Shown: piece after piece, positions 22,536 through 31,276 of the stretch
How the letters are laid out: the number at the start of each line of letters is the position of its first letter
Position numbering within the stretch: position 1 is the stretch's first letter
Assembly: GCA_023418505.1 (NCBI GenBank)
Contig: JAEZZR010000011.1
Span: forward strand, 124,001-188,000
Reading direction: 5' to 3'
From: Actinomycetes bacterium
Lineage (GTDB): Bacteria > Actinomycetota > Actinomycetes > Mycobacteriales > Mycobacteriaceae
Length of the DNA stretch: 64,000 nt
Position numbers and translations under genes: made by a program
The notes under the pieces: model-generated
Seen by the model: the letters and a program-made list of their open reading frames with translations, nothing else
Told to the model about the DNA's origin: nothing
The model's database searches: none

Positions 22536-23876
22536 ATGAGCAATTCTGCGGGGTATGCCGCTTCAGATTCTCTGTCCCGCAACGAGCGGCTGGATCGTCT
22601 TCCTGTTACACGCAAGCATGTCCGCTTGTTGGGTGGTTCTGGTATTGGCTGGGCGTTGGATGCGATGGACGTGGGGTTGATTTCGTTCATCATGGCGGCG
22701 TTGACTGCTCATTGGGGGCTGTCCCACACCGAGACCTCTTTGCTGGGTTCGGTTGGTTTTTTGGGGATGGCGCTGGGCGCGACGCTGGGTGGGTTGCTGG
22801 CTGATCGTTTGGGTCGCCGGTTCATATTCGCTGCAACGTTGTTGGTGTACGGCTTGGCGACGGGTGCCTCGGCGTTGGCGGGCAGCCTTCTGGTGTTGAT
22901 CATCTTCCGCTTCATTGTTGGGCTTGGTTTGGGCGCCGAGTTGCCGGTGGCATCGACGTTGGTTTCGGAGTTTTCACCCCGCGCCATCCGTGGCCGCATG
23001 GTGGTGATCTTGGAAGCATTCTGGGCGTTGGGGTGGATCGCCGCAGCTTGCATCGGCACGTTTGTGGTTTCCGCTTCCGACGAAGGCTGGCGCTGGGCGT
23101 TCGCCATCGGGTGTATACCGGCGGCATACGCTCTGGTGGTACGCCTAGGACTCCCGGAGTCGGTGCGCTTCCTAGAGGCGAAAGGGCGTCACGACGAAGC
23201 GGAGCGGGTGGTCGTCGAGTTCGAGTCCTCTCCCGTCGTCAAGCACATCTCCTCCCCACCGACAAAGGTGGACAACACCGGGAGCGACGCAACATCGATT
23301 TGGGATCCCAGCCTGCGCCGACGCACCACCGCGCTGTGGATCATTTGGTTCTGCATCAACTTGAGCTACTACGGCGCGTTCATTTGGATCCCGTCGATCC
23401 TGCACGCGCAAGGGTTCACGCTGGTGAAATCGTTTACGTTCACGCTGATCATCACGCTGGCGCAACTGCCGGGGTACGCGGTCGCCGCATTTCTCATCGA
23501 ACGGTGGGGGCGGCAAAGGACGCTGGCGACGTTCCTCATCGGCTCGGCGGTAGCAGCAGGACTCTACGGCCTCAGTGGCACAGACTGGCAAATCATCGCA
23601 GCCGGGTGTCTGCTGAGCTTCTTCAACCTCGGCGCCTGGGGTGCTCTCTACGCCATCGGACCTGAGCTCTATCCCACTGCGCTGCGCGGCACGGGCACCG
23701 GCGCAGCAGCCGGCTTCGGCAGAATCGCATCCATCATCGCACCGCTGATTGTGCCCCCGATGTTAGCTTTCGGAGGGCAAGCAGCATTATTCGCCTGCTT
23801 CGGGTGTGCATTCGCCATCGCGGCCGCTGCTGCCTTCGTGTTGCCGGAGCAGAAGAACAAAACGCTGGCGGACTAA
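22536..23876 (+). CDS. MFS transporter, sugar/aromatic-acid transporter subgroup (NiaP-like)
   Basis: 446 aa with 12 predicted TM helices. GIGWALDAMDVGLISFIMAAL in TM1, GGLLADRLGRRFIF (loop 2-3 motif A), GLGLGAELPVASTLVSEFSPRAIRGRMV and the second-half LIERWGRQRTLA place it with the sugar and organic-acid MFS group. The TM1 D-x-x-D motif resembles nicotinate/benzoate carriers of NiaP type. The substrate cannot be fixed from sequence. It stands alone between two hairpins. Confidence 0.85.
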   Translation: MSNSAGYAASDSLSRNERLDRLPVTRKHVRLLGGSGIGWALDAMDVGLISFIMAALTAHWGLSHTETSLLGSVGFLGMALGATLGGLLADRLGRRFIFAATLLVYGLATGASALAGSLLVLIIFRFIVGLGLGAELPVASTLVSEFSPRAIRGRMVVILEAFWALGWIAAACIGTFVVSASDEGWRWAFAIGCIPAAYALVVRLGLPESVRFLEAKGRHDEAERVVVEFESSPVVKHISSPPTKVDNTGSDATSIWDPSLRRRTTALWIIWFCINLSYYGAFIWIPSILHAQGFTLVKSFTFTLIITLAQLPGYAVAAFLIERWGRQRTLATFLIGSAVAAGLYGLSGTDWQIIAAGCLLSFFNLGAWGALYAIGPELYPTALRGTGTGAAAGFGRIASIIAPLIVPPMLAFGGQAALFACFGCAFAIAAAAAFVLPEQKNKTLAD

Positions 23877-23895
23877 CACCGGGCATGCCGAAGTG

Positions 23896-23916
23896 CCGGG
23901 TGTTACCAACACCCGG
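23896..23916. terminator. Hairpin between the convergent MFS and HNH genes
   Basis: A perfect 9-bp stem CCGGGTGTT / AACACCCGG with loop ACC, 20 nt after the MFS stop. There is no T run, so it may act as a Rho-assisted or bidirectional terminator. Confidence 0.5.
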
Positions 23917-23962
23917 TGTTGTGTAGGCAGCGCCACCCGCCACCCGCCAGCTCCCGCCACGT

Positions 23963-25210
23963 TTATTCCCGCCGTCGCCGATAGTTGGCGTAGGCACGCC
24001 CGCCCAAACTGGTGGCGGCGTGTTGATTGAATTTTGGCGGCCGGGTGGGGTCAGGTGGCATCCAGGCGACGTGCCCGGTGTCGGGGTCGCGGGCGAGGAA
24101 TCCGTGGGTTCCGGTGGTGTCGTCGTCGTTGATGCGGTTGTGGTAGCGGCACACCATCGTCATGTTGGCGATGCTGGTCGCCCCTCCGTGTTTGTGTGCG
24201 TCAAGGTGGTGCGCTTGGCAGGTGATTGCGGCGCGGTTGCATCCTTCCCATGCGCAGATTGGGTTGTCGAGGATCATCGCGACGCGTTGTTCATCCGTCG
24301 CTAGCCGCTCATTCGAAATGCGCAGGAGCTTTGCGGGTTCCTGGTGTTCGTCGTAAATCACCGCCCACCCGGTCGGTGCGAGGAGCTCGTCGACGTATTC
24401 TTCGGGTGTTAGGGTGCTGCCGTCGCTGGTTGCGATGTGCCGCGGCCGGTAGTCGAGCATGTCTTGTGGCGTGATGATTAGCGCCGGCTGGTAGCAGAGT
24501 TGTTTCTGGTGTGGGTAGGCGGTTGCTTGCTCGCGCCCGGTGTGGTCGCTGAGCTTTTCGACGATCGCCTGCCCCACGCATCGGTCGTAGGTGTATTCCG
24601 GGTGTGCTTTGTTGATGGTTGCGGCGCGGGCGTGGATGGGCACGGTGATGCGGTCGATCATGTGTGCTGGCCCGGTGAGGTGGATGTGTTTGTTGCCGCG
24701 GATGTCGGGTTTTTCGGCGACGTGGGCGCGGATGTGTTGTGGTGGTGCGGCGTCGGCGTTGAGTTGCTGCACGACTGCGCGCATGTGTTGGTCGAGTTCC
24801 CGGTAGTTTAGTTTCGCCGCCATCCGGGTAAAGGCCAGCCTTTGTTGGTTGTGGATTTCGTGGTTGTTCAGCTGGTTGGCGCGTTTATTGATGTTGACGA
24901 TCATGTCCACGCTCAGCTCCAGCACCTCGTTCAGGCGGTTGGTCTCATCGAGATCAGCGTCCGACTTTTCCGGGTGTAGGTGTTGGACGCACCGCAGTAC
25001 TTGCCGGGTGTATGCGGGGCTCCAGCCGAGGCTATCCGCGAGCGCACCGGGATCGCTGGTGGCACAGCTGGCATGCAGGCTCGCTAGAATGTGGTGCCCG
25101 CGTCGCGCCAGTGCGCGGATGGCATCGAGTTCGTCGCTCATGTGCCTTACGGTAGGCATCTGGCGCGGGTGTTTTGCTTTACGACGACGTTTGGGGCCGC
25201 CATTGTGCAT
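23963..25210 (-). CDS. DUF222/HNH endonuclease domain protein
   Basis: Up to 415 aa. The amino ~300 residues are helical, of the DUF222 type abundant in mycobacteria and corynebacteria (13E12-like). The carboxyl HNH domain reads CAWEGCNRAAITCQAHHLDAH with HGGATSIANMTMVCRYHNRIND, so the zinc cysteines and catalytic HH...N...H are intact. Such genes are multicopy and mobile-looking in these genomes; their function is undefined. A start a dozen codons later is equally possible. Confidence 0.85.
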   Translation of the reverse strand: MHNGGPKRRRKAKHPRQMPTVRHMSDELDAIRALARRGHHILASLHASCATSDPGALADSLGWSPAYTRQVLRCVQHLHPEKSDADLDETNRLNEVLELSVDMIVNINKRANQLNNHEIHNQQRLAFTRMAAKLNYRELDQHMRAVVQQLNADAAPPQHIRAHVAEKPDIRGNKHIHLTGPAHMIDRITVPIHARAATINKAHPEYTYDRCVGQAIVEKLSDHTGREQATAYPHQKQLCYQPALIITPQDMLDYRPRHIATSDGSTLTPEEYVDELLAPTGWAVIYDEHQEPAKLLRISNERLATDEQRVAMILDNPICAWEGCNRAAITCQAHHLDAHKHGGATSIANMTMVCRYHNRINDDDTTGTHGFLARDPDTGHVAWMPPDPTRPPKFNQHAATSLGGRAYANYRRRRE

Positions 25211-25260
25211 AGCTTAAGGGCTGTGAATGGGACTACAGCGCAGTCTAGAACACAGCACAC

Positions 25261-26109
25261 TTAACCGCCCAGCGCGCCCCAAAGCTGGTTGTTGTAGTCG
25301 TGCCAGAGGGGTTTGGCCCAGCTGCCGAAGGCTTTGTCGGTAAGCACAATAGCTGCCCGCTGAGTTTCCTGGTGTAGCCAGAGGTAGGTGCCGCTTTGGC
25401 CGAAGTGGCCGGCGACGTCGTCGGGCATATCATCGCCGAACCACAGTCCGCTGCGACTTTTCGGGTGTCCGTGGATCTGGAATCCTAATCCCCAATCGGC
25501 GGGCTTCTGGCTGCCATAGCCAGGCACGATGCCATTTAGGCCGGGCAATTGTACGGTGAGGGCTTCGTCGATGGTTTCCGGGTGTAGGGTTTGGGGATTG
25601 AAAATCTCGTCGATGAATTTCTGTAGATCTGCCACGCTTCCTGTTGCGCCGTGGCCGGCGGAGCCCTCTAGGCTGCACGCGCGCATGCCCAGGGGCTCGA
25701 CGGTAGCCTCCCGGAAATAATCGCCAAATGCGATGCCGGTTTTTTCCTCGATCGCATCGGCCAGAATCTCGTAGCCAGCCGAGGAATAAATGCGCTTCTC
25801 CCCCGGCGCTTTCTCCGGCTCGCGGCTATCGAAACCAACCCCCGAGGTGTGAGCCAGCAGATGGCGCACCGTGGCACCGTCGGGAGCTAGCCCTGGTAGT
25901 TCTTCGTCGAGGGTCAGCGCTTCCTCTTCGCTTGCGACGAGAATACTGTGCGCAACCAGTAGCTTCGTCACCGAGGCGAGCGGATAGCTGCGTTCGGTGT
26001 CGCCGAAGGTGTGCCAATTGTCGCCGTCGAAGATAGCCGTGGAGGCATGGTCGACGGGCCAATCACTAATGTCGGCGAGGAGTTTTTCGATGCGCTGCTG
26101 GTTGGTCAT
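25261..26109 (-). CDS. Serine hydrolase of the beta-lactamase/class C family
   Basis: 282 aa. Catalytic motifs of the penicillin-binding/esterase fold are SVTK (SxxK), YSSAGYEI (YxS/N) and HFGQSGTY (HxG). No signal peptide is present, so it is likely cytosolic and more probably an esterase or peptidase than a true beta-lactamase. It lies 18 nt upstream of the symporter gene's 3' end on the same strand. Confidence 0.85.
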   Translation of the reverse strand: MTNQQRIEKLLADISDWPVDHASTAIFDGDNWHTFGDTERSYPLASVTKLLVAHSILVASEEEALTLDEELPGLAPDGATVRHLLAHTSGVGFDSREPEKAPGEKRIYSSAGYEILADAIEEKTGIAFGDYFREATVEPLGMRACSLEGSAGHGATGSVADLQKFIDEIFNPQTLHPETIDEALTVQLPGLNGIVPGYGSQKPADWGLGFQIHGHPKSRSGLWFGDDMPDDVAGHFGQSGTYLWLHQETQRAAIVLTDKAFGSWAKPLWHDYNNQLWGALGG

Positions 26110-26127
26110 AGGTTTTAGTGTGCCATG

Positions 26128-27498
26128 TCAGTGGCGGGCACCGTCGCGAGCAACACCGGCACCGTCGCCAGCTAGCTCCCGCACGTCAGCGCTCTCAGCA
26201 TCCGCAACACTTTCACCCGCTGCGTCCCAACGTTCCTGTTCCCAGATGCCCGCCCGCTTCGAGACGATCAGCGGCACCAATGCCTGGCCGGTGACGTTCA
26301 CGGCGGTGCGTCCCATGTCCACGATTGGCTCGACGGCCAGCAGCAGGCCGACGCCTTCAAGTGGTAGTCCCAGTGTGGAGAGGGTGAGCGTCAGCATCAC
26401 GACGGCGCCAGTGGTACCGGCGGTGGCTGCCGATCCGATCACGGAGACGAACGCGATCAGCGCGTAGTCGGTGAAGGACAGCGATACGTTGTAGAACTCC
26501 GCGACGAAGATTGCGGCGATGGCTGGGTAGATTGCGGCGCAGCCGTCCATCTTGGTGGTTGCACCCAATGGCACCGCGAAGCTGGTGTACGTGCTGGGCA
26601 CACCGAGGCGTTCGTTGGTGATCCGCTCGGTTACTGGCATCACGCCCATGGACGAGCGCGTGACGAAGCCTAACGACGTTACTGGCCACACGCGACGGTA
26701 GAAACCGCTCACCGAGAGGCCGTGCGCCTTCAAAAGCACTGGGTACAGCACTGCCAACACCAGGGCGAGACCCACGTAGATCGCCAGGACGAATTTACCC
26801 AGCGAGCCCAGCGCATCCCAGCCGTATTCCGATACTGCGCGGCCGATCAAGGCTGCAGTACCAATTGGAGCCAACCGGATCACCCACCACAGCACCTTCT
26901 GAATGATCTGCAGTAGCGAGTTGGTGAAGTTCAAGAATGGTTCGGCGGCTTCGCCTACCTTCACTGCGGCAATACCAATTGCGATCGAAATCACAAGCAG
27001 TTGCAGCACTACGAAGGACAAGCTCACGCCACTATCGCTGGCCGAAGCGCTCAAGCCCAGGAAGTTTTCCGGGATGATGCCTTGGAGGAATGCCGTCCAG
27101 CTGCCGGTGTTTTCTGGTGCTTGGGCGGCGCTGGCATCCACGCCGGTGGTGTTGCCGGGGTTAATCAGGCGCCCTACCCCGATACCGATCAGCACGGCGG
27201 CAAATGCGGTGATTGCGAACCACACCAGGGTATTCACGGCTAAGCGTGCGGCGTTAGTTACGCCGCGCAGGTTGGCGATCGACGTCACCACCGCCGTGAA
27301 AATCAGTGGCGGGATCAGGACTTTCAGTAGCTGCACATAGGCGCTACCTACTCCGTCGAGAAGCTCGCGCAACCACGATTCTTCCTGCGTACCTCGAGCA
27401 ATAAAGCCTAGCATCAGGCCGATAATCAGGCCGTAAATCACCTGTGCACCGAAACTGGTAGCCCAGGATGGCAGTGCTTTTTTATTTTGGGTCTCCAT
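26128..27498 (-). CDS. Dicarboxylate/amino acid:cation symporter, TcyP-like (probable L-cystine uptake)
   Basis: 456 aa, 8 TM helices plus re-entrant loops of the DAACS fold. The family core is clear: AYVQLLKVLIPPLIFTAVVTSIANL, TRSSMGVMPVTERITNERLGVP, GATTKMDGCAAIYPA and LLLAVEPIVDMGRTAVNVTG. The last block closely resembles E. coli TcyP/YdjN (VEPLIDMGRTALNVSG), so cystine uptake is favoured over glutamate or C4-dicarboxylates. The last ~35 residues are a hydrophilic Ala/Gly/Asp tail. The start ATG follows AGGAAAG. The 229-nt leader contains a small ORF ending in Cys-Cys, consistent with cysteine control. Confidence 0.85.
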   Translation of the reverse strand: METQNKKALPSWATSFGAQVIYGLIIGLMLGFIARGTQEESWLRELLDGVGSAYVQLLKVLIPPLIFTAVVTSIANLRGVTNAARLAVNTLVWFAITAFAAVLIGIGVGRLINPGNTTGVDASAAQAPENTGSWTAFLQGIIPENFLGLSASASDSGVSLSFVVLQLLVISIAIGIAAVKVGEAAEPFLNFTNSLLQIIQKVLWWVIRLAPIGTAALIGRAVSEYGWDALGSLGKFVLAIYVGLALVLAVLYPVLLKAHGLSVSGFYRRVWPVTSLGFVTRSSMGVMPVTERITNERLGVPSTYTSFAVPLGATTKMDGCAAIYPAIAAIFVAEFYNVSLSFTDYALIAFVSVIGSAATAGTTGAVVMLTLTLSTLGLPLEGVGLLLAVEPIVDMGRTAVNVTGQALVPLIVSKRAGIWEQERWDAAGESVADAESADVRELAGDGAGVARDGARH

Positions 27499-27561
27499 TT
27501 ATTCTTTCCTATTGTAGCTATGCGTGCGGGCGCGCCTAGACGTGCGCTATTAAAACGACGC

Positions 27562-27690
27562 TTAACAACAGGTGCTGGAGTGCAGGTGTCCTTGATCTAG
27601 CCAACGACGTTGGGTAAGCAACCATCCCTTGTGGGTAGCTGCCAAAGCGTCACCGCAGGTGGCGGTGGCTGGAAGCTGCGTGTGGTTCAC
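27562..27690 (-). CDS. Putative cysteine-sensing leader peptide upstream of the cystine symporter
   Basis: 42 codons on the minus strand from a GTG at 27690, preceded by GGGAAAAGAG, to a TAA. The carboxyl part contains LLTQRRWLD and ends SSTCC-stop. Actinobacterial upstream ORFs with an LTxRRxxD motif and consecutive Cys codons near the end are known (mycobacteria) to mediate cysteine-responsive attenuation of sulfur genes. It ends 64 nt before the start of the TcyP-like symporter, a fitting target. Recognition is by motif and context; the start codon is uncertain. Confidence 0.6.
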   Translation of the reverse strand: MNHTQLPATATCGDALAATHKGWLLTQRRWLDQGHLHSSTCC

Positions 27691-27727
27691 GATGGCTCTT
27701 TTCCCAAGTACAGACAAATATAAAAAG

Positions 27728-27801
27728 TGCGCCCAGCAGGGCTCGAACCTGCGACCAGCGGATTATGAGTCCGCGGCTCTAACCGACTGAGCTATAGGCG
27801 C
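27728..27801 (-). tRNA. tRNA with anticodon CAT (elongator Met, or Ile2)
   Basis: A 74-nt cloverleaf on the minus strand: acceptor GCGCCTA/TGGGCGC, D arm AGCTCAGTCGGTTAGAGC, anticodon loop CTCATAA and T arm CAGGTTCGAGCCCTG. It is not an initiator (no CCC/GGG anticodon-stem run). No encoded CCA. A CAT anticodon read as lysidine-modified tRNA-Ile2 cannot be excluded by eye. A T run follows the 3' end. Confidence 0.93.
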
Positions 27802-27886
27802 GCGAGTTCTTATGCTAGCAACGCAAGTGGCGTTTCAGGAATTCCCAACCCCCAAATTTTCCCGGAAGCCCGGCTTAACCCTTACG

Positions 27887-27892
27887 TATAAT
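27887..27892 (+). promoter_or_regulatory. Consensus -10 (TATAAT) upstream of the ribokinase-family gene
   Basis: A perfect TATAAT, about 50-60 nt before the start codon, so this gene has a true leader. No good -35 was seen. Confidence 0.55.
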
Positions 27893-27943
27893 TGCGGTTA
27901 GTCAAACTGTGGTTGCAGTTCGTTTTTCCGGCAGAAGGGTGTT

Positions 27944-29032
27944 TTGAGGAAAATGGCTGAGGTGGATCCTACGATCAAGGCTTTGCGTGATGCGTCTTCG
28001 GTGGAGGATGTGAGCCGCTCGTTGGGTACGTCGGCAGCAGGTTCGCGGGCGAAGTCTACGCCTGTGGTTGCTGTCTGTGGCTCGATTAATCAGGATACGA
28101 TCATTTCGGTAGATAATTTTGTTGATTCTGCCGAGAAGGTGGTTGTGAATCAGGGGGTGAAGCGCCTGGGCGGCAAGGGGGCGAATCAGGCGGTGGCGTC
28201 GTCGTTAGCTAATGCGGAGACGTGTTTGCTTGGCACCGTGGGCGAGGATGATGCTGGCGACGAGATCCTCTCGCAGCTGCGTACCGCGGGGGTGCGGGTG
28301 CATGCGGTGCGTACGTCGTGGGAGCATCCGACGGGCTCGGCGTTTGTGGTTTCGCATCGTGGGGGCGCTCCGAAGGTGTATGTGCAGCGGGGTGCGAATC
28401 AGTTGACGGATCCTTCGGATTTCGTTGACGAGATTGCGCGCGCGGATGTGGTTTTGGCGCAGGGTGAGTTGTTGCCGGAGGCCACCGAGATGATCGCAGC
28501 GCTGGCCAACGTGCATGGTACGCGCCTGGTGTTGAACCTCGCGCCGGTGTCTGTGGCTTCGCCGACGCTGATCGATTCGGCGAATCCTTTGGTGATTAAG
28601 CGTCACGACGTGTGGGAACTGCTGCGCCAGCTTGAGCTCACCGGTGGGTTGCATCGGGCGGATTTGGCGGCTCAAGTTGAGGTGTTGTTGCAATACTGCC
28701 CGGCTTTGGTGGTGACGATGGCTCACGACGGTTGCCTGTTCGTCGAATCTGAAATCGCTGGCGGCGATGGGATTATTTGGCATCAACCGGCAGTGTTGGT
28801 CGGTGATGAGAACTTTGTGGATGCCACGGGTACCGGTGATGCTTTCTCGGGCACACTGGCGGCCGGTATTGCGAAGGGATTATCGCTTGACGATGCCGTG
28901 TGCCTGGCTACCGCCGCCGCGTCTCAGGCGGTGCGTAGTTTGGGTGCTACGGCGTCGTATGTGCCAGTAGAAAAGCTCGGCCAGATGTTGGCCGAGACTG
29001 ATTTCCCGAAGCGACGCCGTTACGAGGGCTAA
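27944..29032 (+). CDS. PfkB-family carbohydrate kinase (ribokinase-like)
   Basis: About 362 aa. PfkB signatures are VAVCGSINQDTIISVD (sugar site), RLGGKGANQAVASSLANAETCLLGTVGEDDAGD and the catalytic loop DATGTGDAFSGTLAAGIAKG. It is closest to ribokinase by eye. The amino end is extended by ~40 residues. The position after the central strand, NPLVIKRHDVWELLRQL, departs from the usual NxxE of ribokinases, so substrate specificity is open. The TTG at 27944 (after AGAAGG) or the ATG at 27953 may be the start. Coding strand is unusually G/T-rich. Confidence 0.85.
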   Translation: MRKMAEVDPTIKALRDASSVEDVSRSLGTSAAGSRAKSTPVVAVCGSINQDTIISVDNFVDSAEKVVVNQGVKRLGGKGANQAVASSLANAETCLLGTVGEDDAGDEILSQLRTAGVRVHAVRTSWEHPTGSAFVVSHRGGAPKVYVQRGANQLTDPSDFVDEIARADVVLAQGELLPEATEMIAALANVHGTRLVLNLAPVSVASPTLIDSANPLVIKRHDVWELLRQLELTGGLHRADLAAQVEVLLQYCPALVVTMAHDGCLFVESEIAGGDGIIWHQPAVLVGDENFVDATGTGDAFSGTLAAGIAKGLSLDDAVCLATAAASQAVRSLGATASYVPVEKLGQMLAETDFPKRRRYEG

Positions 29033-29042
29033 TCCCTCCTTT

Positions 29043-30434
29043 TTAAGTCTGCCGGCGCACTTCCTTGGTGATGATTTCCTGGCGCAGTGGGTCGATGATC
29101 AGTGCCACTACTGCTACTCCGAATACGCCGGCTGCCAACATCGCAACGCTGAGCCACCAGCGTTCTGCGAAGATCGGGCTGTTGTTACCAGCCATCGAGA
29201 CAAACGCCATCAGCGTGCCGAATACGTAGCCTGCGATCGCAACCAAAGCAGTTGGTGCCAGCATTTCTAGCATGGCTACCTTGCGGTGGTAGGACTTTGC
29301 GGTGCCTACATAGTCAAGTGCTTTGGTCAGTGGCGCGGTTTCGAAGATGGTGGCTGCTTGCGTCAAGGCGGTAGAAACCATCAGCAGCACAATCGCGATC
29401 AGAAACGTGATTACGATGCCGGTGAAAATATCTTCATTCAGGGTGTTGTCGCCGCCGGGCAGAGTCTGATCAACATCGGATAGTCCCAGGTAGCCCAGCA
29501 TAATGCCGAGGAACACCATGATTCCCACCTGCCGCCAGGTACTACGTGCATTTGCTGCTACACGACGGCTGGCGACGTAATTCACCCGCCCCGGAACTGC
29601 ACTTCCGATTTTCGCGCTGAGCTGAATCAGCATTGGTGCGACGACCGCGATAGCTCCCACGAGCACCATCAGAATTAGTACCACACGCACCAGCGAACCG
29701 GGATCGCTGGCCTCAGGTTCGTAGGCCTTCAGGTACACCAGGCCGCCGACGAAGACCACGGCGAAGATAATCACGCGGCGCCACTTCAATGCAGCTGGCA
29801 TTTCACGCTTTGCCACACCCAGCGGGCTTACCAGCACTCGCTTCAAGCCAATGACGGCCGCAATCAATGCCAGCACCACAATCACAGCCCACACTGCTAG
29901 GTAGCCCCACCACGGCAGGATCATTTCCCAGGTTCGGATGTCCTGGTGTTGGAAACTGATCAGCGACCACGCAGGTGCGGTGAGCAGAGACAACACCGTG
30001 CCGATGCCAATACCAATGGCAGCCTGGCGGAGGGTTTCGATCATCGTCATTTTGGTGATGTCGCCGTTGCTCATACCTAGCAGGCGCAAGGTAGCCAACC
30101 GGTTTTCCCGGCCTGATGCGCCCAATACTGCCGATTTCGCTGTCAACGACAGAATCGTGGGTACCAGCAGCACACAGGCCACTGCAGCCAAGAAGATATA
30201 GAACCGCAGCAGGTAGCCGATGCCTTCATTGAATTGTTCCAGTGCCGGTGTTGGGTTTTCCGAGCGGTCGTAGAACATGTAGGTACCACCAGCCACAGTT
30301 AGAGCCGCCCAGGTGGATACGGTGAAGGCAATTACTGCCAGGGTATTCAGCCAGCTACTGCGGTGCTGGTTTTCTTTATTGCCCTTTTGTAGGTCTTGGG
30401 AAACTAGTATCAGAGTTTTAGTTGCTACAGCCAT
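29043..30434 (-). CDS. ABC exporter permease, FtsX-like
   Basis: 463 aa, about ten hydrophobic segments. The two FtsX-type halves contain AKSAVLGASGRENRLATLRLLGMSNGDITKMTMIETLRQAAIG and KSYHRKVAMLEMLAPTALVAIAGY. The first is the cytoplasmic coupling region that contacts the ATPase. No large extracellular MacB-type domain is visible. It follows the ATPase gene by 2 nt. Likely exports a lipid, antimicrobial or haem-like compound, as such exporters do when paired with two-component systems; the actual substrate is unknown. Confidence 0.88.
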   Translation of the reverse strand: MAVATKTLILVSQDLQKGNKENQHRSSWLNTLAVIAFTVSTWAALTVAGGTYMFYDRSENPTPALEQFNEGIGYLLRFYIFLAAVACVLLVPTILSLTAKSAVLGASGRENRLATLRLLGMSNGDITKMTMIETLRQAAIGIGIGTVLSLLTAPAWSLISFQHQDIRTWEMILPWWGYLAVWAVIVVLALIAAVIGLKRVLVSPLGVAKREMPAALKWRRVIIFAVVFVGGLVYLKAYEPEASDPGSLVRVVLILMVLVGAIAVVAPMLIQLSAKIGSAVPGRVNYVASRRVAANARSTWRQVGIMVFLGIMLGYLGLSDVDQTLPGGDNTLNEDIFTGIVITFLIAIVLLMVSTALTQAATIFETAPLTKALDYVGTAKSYHRKVAMLEMLAPTALVAIAGYVFGTLMAFVSMAGNNSPIFAERWWLSVAMLAAGVFGVAVVALIIDPLRQEIITKEVRRQT

Positions 30435-30436
30435 CG

Positions 30437-31159
30437 TTATCGTACTTTCCGGTCGTCGTGGATCAGGCCGTCGCGGATTTCGAGGCGGCGGTTACACCAG
30501 TTGGCTACGTTCACATCGTGGGTGACCATCACCAGGGTGATGCGGTGTTGGCGCGCAATGGCGGTGAGCTGTTGCATTACCGCGTGCCCAGTTGCTTGAT
30601 CCAACGCGCCGGTCGGTTCGTCGGCGAAGAGCACGGCTGGGCGGTCGGCGATGGCGCGGGCGATAGCTACGCGTTGTGCCTGTCCACCGGACATCTTGCC
30701 TGGGCGTCGATTTGCCAGTTCGCCGATACCTAGTTGTTCCAGAGCTGCTCCAGCGTTCTTCATCGCGGTGCTGCGGGATTGGCCACGCAGGATAGCCGGC
30801 AGCGCTGCGTTTTCTTGTGCGGTCAGCTCTGGCAGCAATTGGTGGTCTTGGAAGACGAATCCCATCTGGCCGAGGCGTGCTTGGCTGCGCTTGGCATCGG
30901 ATAGTTTGCTCAGGTTGGTCTGTCCCAAGGAAACTTCGCCGGAGTCTGGGGTGAGGATCCCACTCATGCAGTGCAGCAGGGTGGATTTGCCGGAGCCCGA
31001 TGGTCCCATCACGGCAACGGTTTCGCCGCTGTCGATGTGGACGGAGATCCCGCCCAGTACTTGGTTTCCGTCGAAGCTCTTGGTGATGTCTTTTACGGTC
31101 AGTGCCGCGTTGCGGTTTACGCTTACGGCTTGGCTCTTGGTGCTGGTGTTCGTTTGCAT
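30437..31159 (-). CDS. ABC exporter ATP-binding protein (MacB/LolD type)
   Basis: 240 aa from the ATG at 31159; the frame stays open to a GTG at 31207. Walker A GPSGSGKST, Q-loop VFQDHQLLPELTA, signature MSGGQAQRVAIARAIADRP, Walker B VLFADEPTGALD and the switch His in MVTHDVN are all intact. The GALD after Walker B is typical of the FtsE/LolD/MacB class that partners FtsX-type permeases, as found immediately downstream. Divergent from the two-component genes. Confidence 0.92.
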   Translation of the reverse strand: MQTNTSTKSQAVSVNRNAALTVKDITKSFDGNQVLGGISVHIDSGETVAVMGPSGSGKSTLLHCMSGILTPDSGEVSLGQTNLSKLSDAKRSQARLGQMGFVFQDHQLLPELTAQENAALPAILRGQSRSTAMKNAGAALEQLGIGELANRRPGKMSGGQAQRVAIARAIADRPAVLFADEPTGALDQATGHAVMQQLTAIARQHRITLVMVTHDVNVANWCNRRLEIRDGLIHDDRKVR

Positions 31160-31216
31160 GGTGTTTATTTCACTCTTTTTCCCAGGCGATGTCAGCGGTG
31201 CGCACACCCGTTTCTT

Positions 31217-31234
31217 GGTAGTGCTAGCACTACC
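31217..31234. promoter_or_regulatory. Perfect 18-bp palindrome between ABC exporter and two-component genes
   Basis: GGTAGTGCTAGCACTACC, a perfect inverted repeat in the divergent intergenic region. Its centre lies about 50 bp upstream of the inferred start point of the kinase gene and close to the exporter start, which suits a dimeric regulator such as the adjacent NarL-type response regulator. Confidence 0.65.
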
Positions 31235-31263
31235 TTCGCAGTCTTTTCCTCGGCTGTCGTCCG

Positions 31264-31269
31264 TACACT
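31264..31269 (+). promoter_or_regulatory. Probable -10 element of the histidine kinase gene (leaderless)
   Basis: TACACT, 7 nt before the GTG at 31277. The same hexamer and spacing occur at the SURF1 gene. Confidence 0.5.
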
Positions 31270-31276
31270 ATGTGAC

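Noticed and set aside
23963..25210. Mobile element around the HNH endonuclease gene
   Set aside because: DUF222/HNH genes are dispersed in these genomes, but here I see no terminal repeats, integrase or attachment site, and the flanking genes look chromosomal.
30971..31276. Upstream extension of the histidine kinase frame
   Set aside because: It reads through the divergent ABC ATPase gene and the palindrome, and the peptide lacks any domain; the GTG at 31277 with a -10 element fits better.
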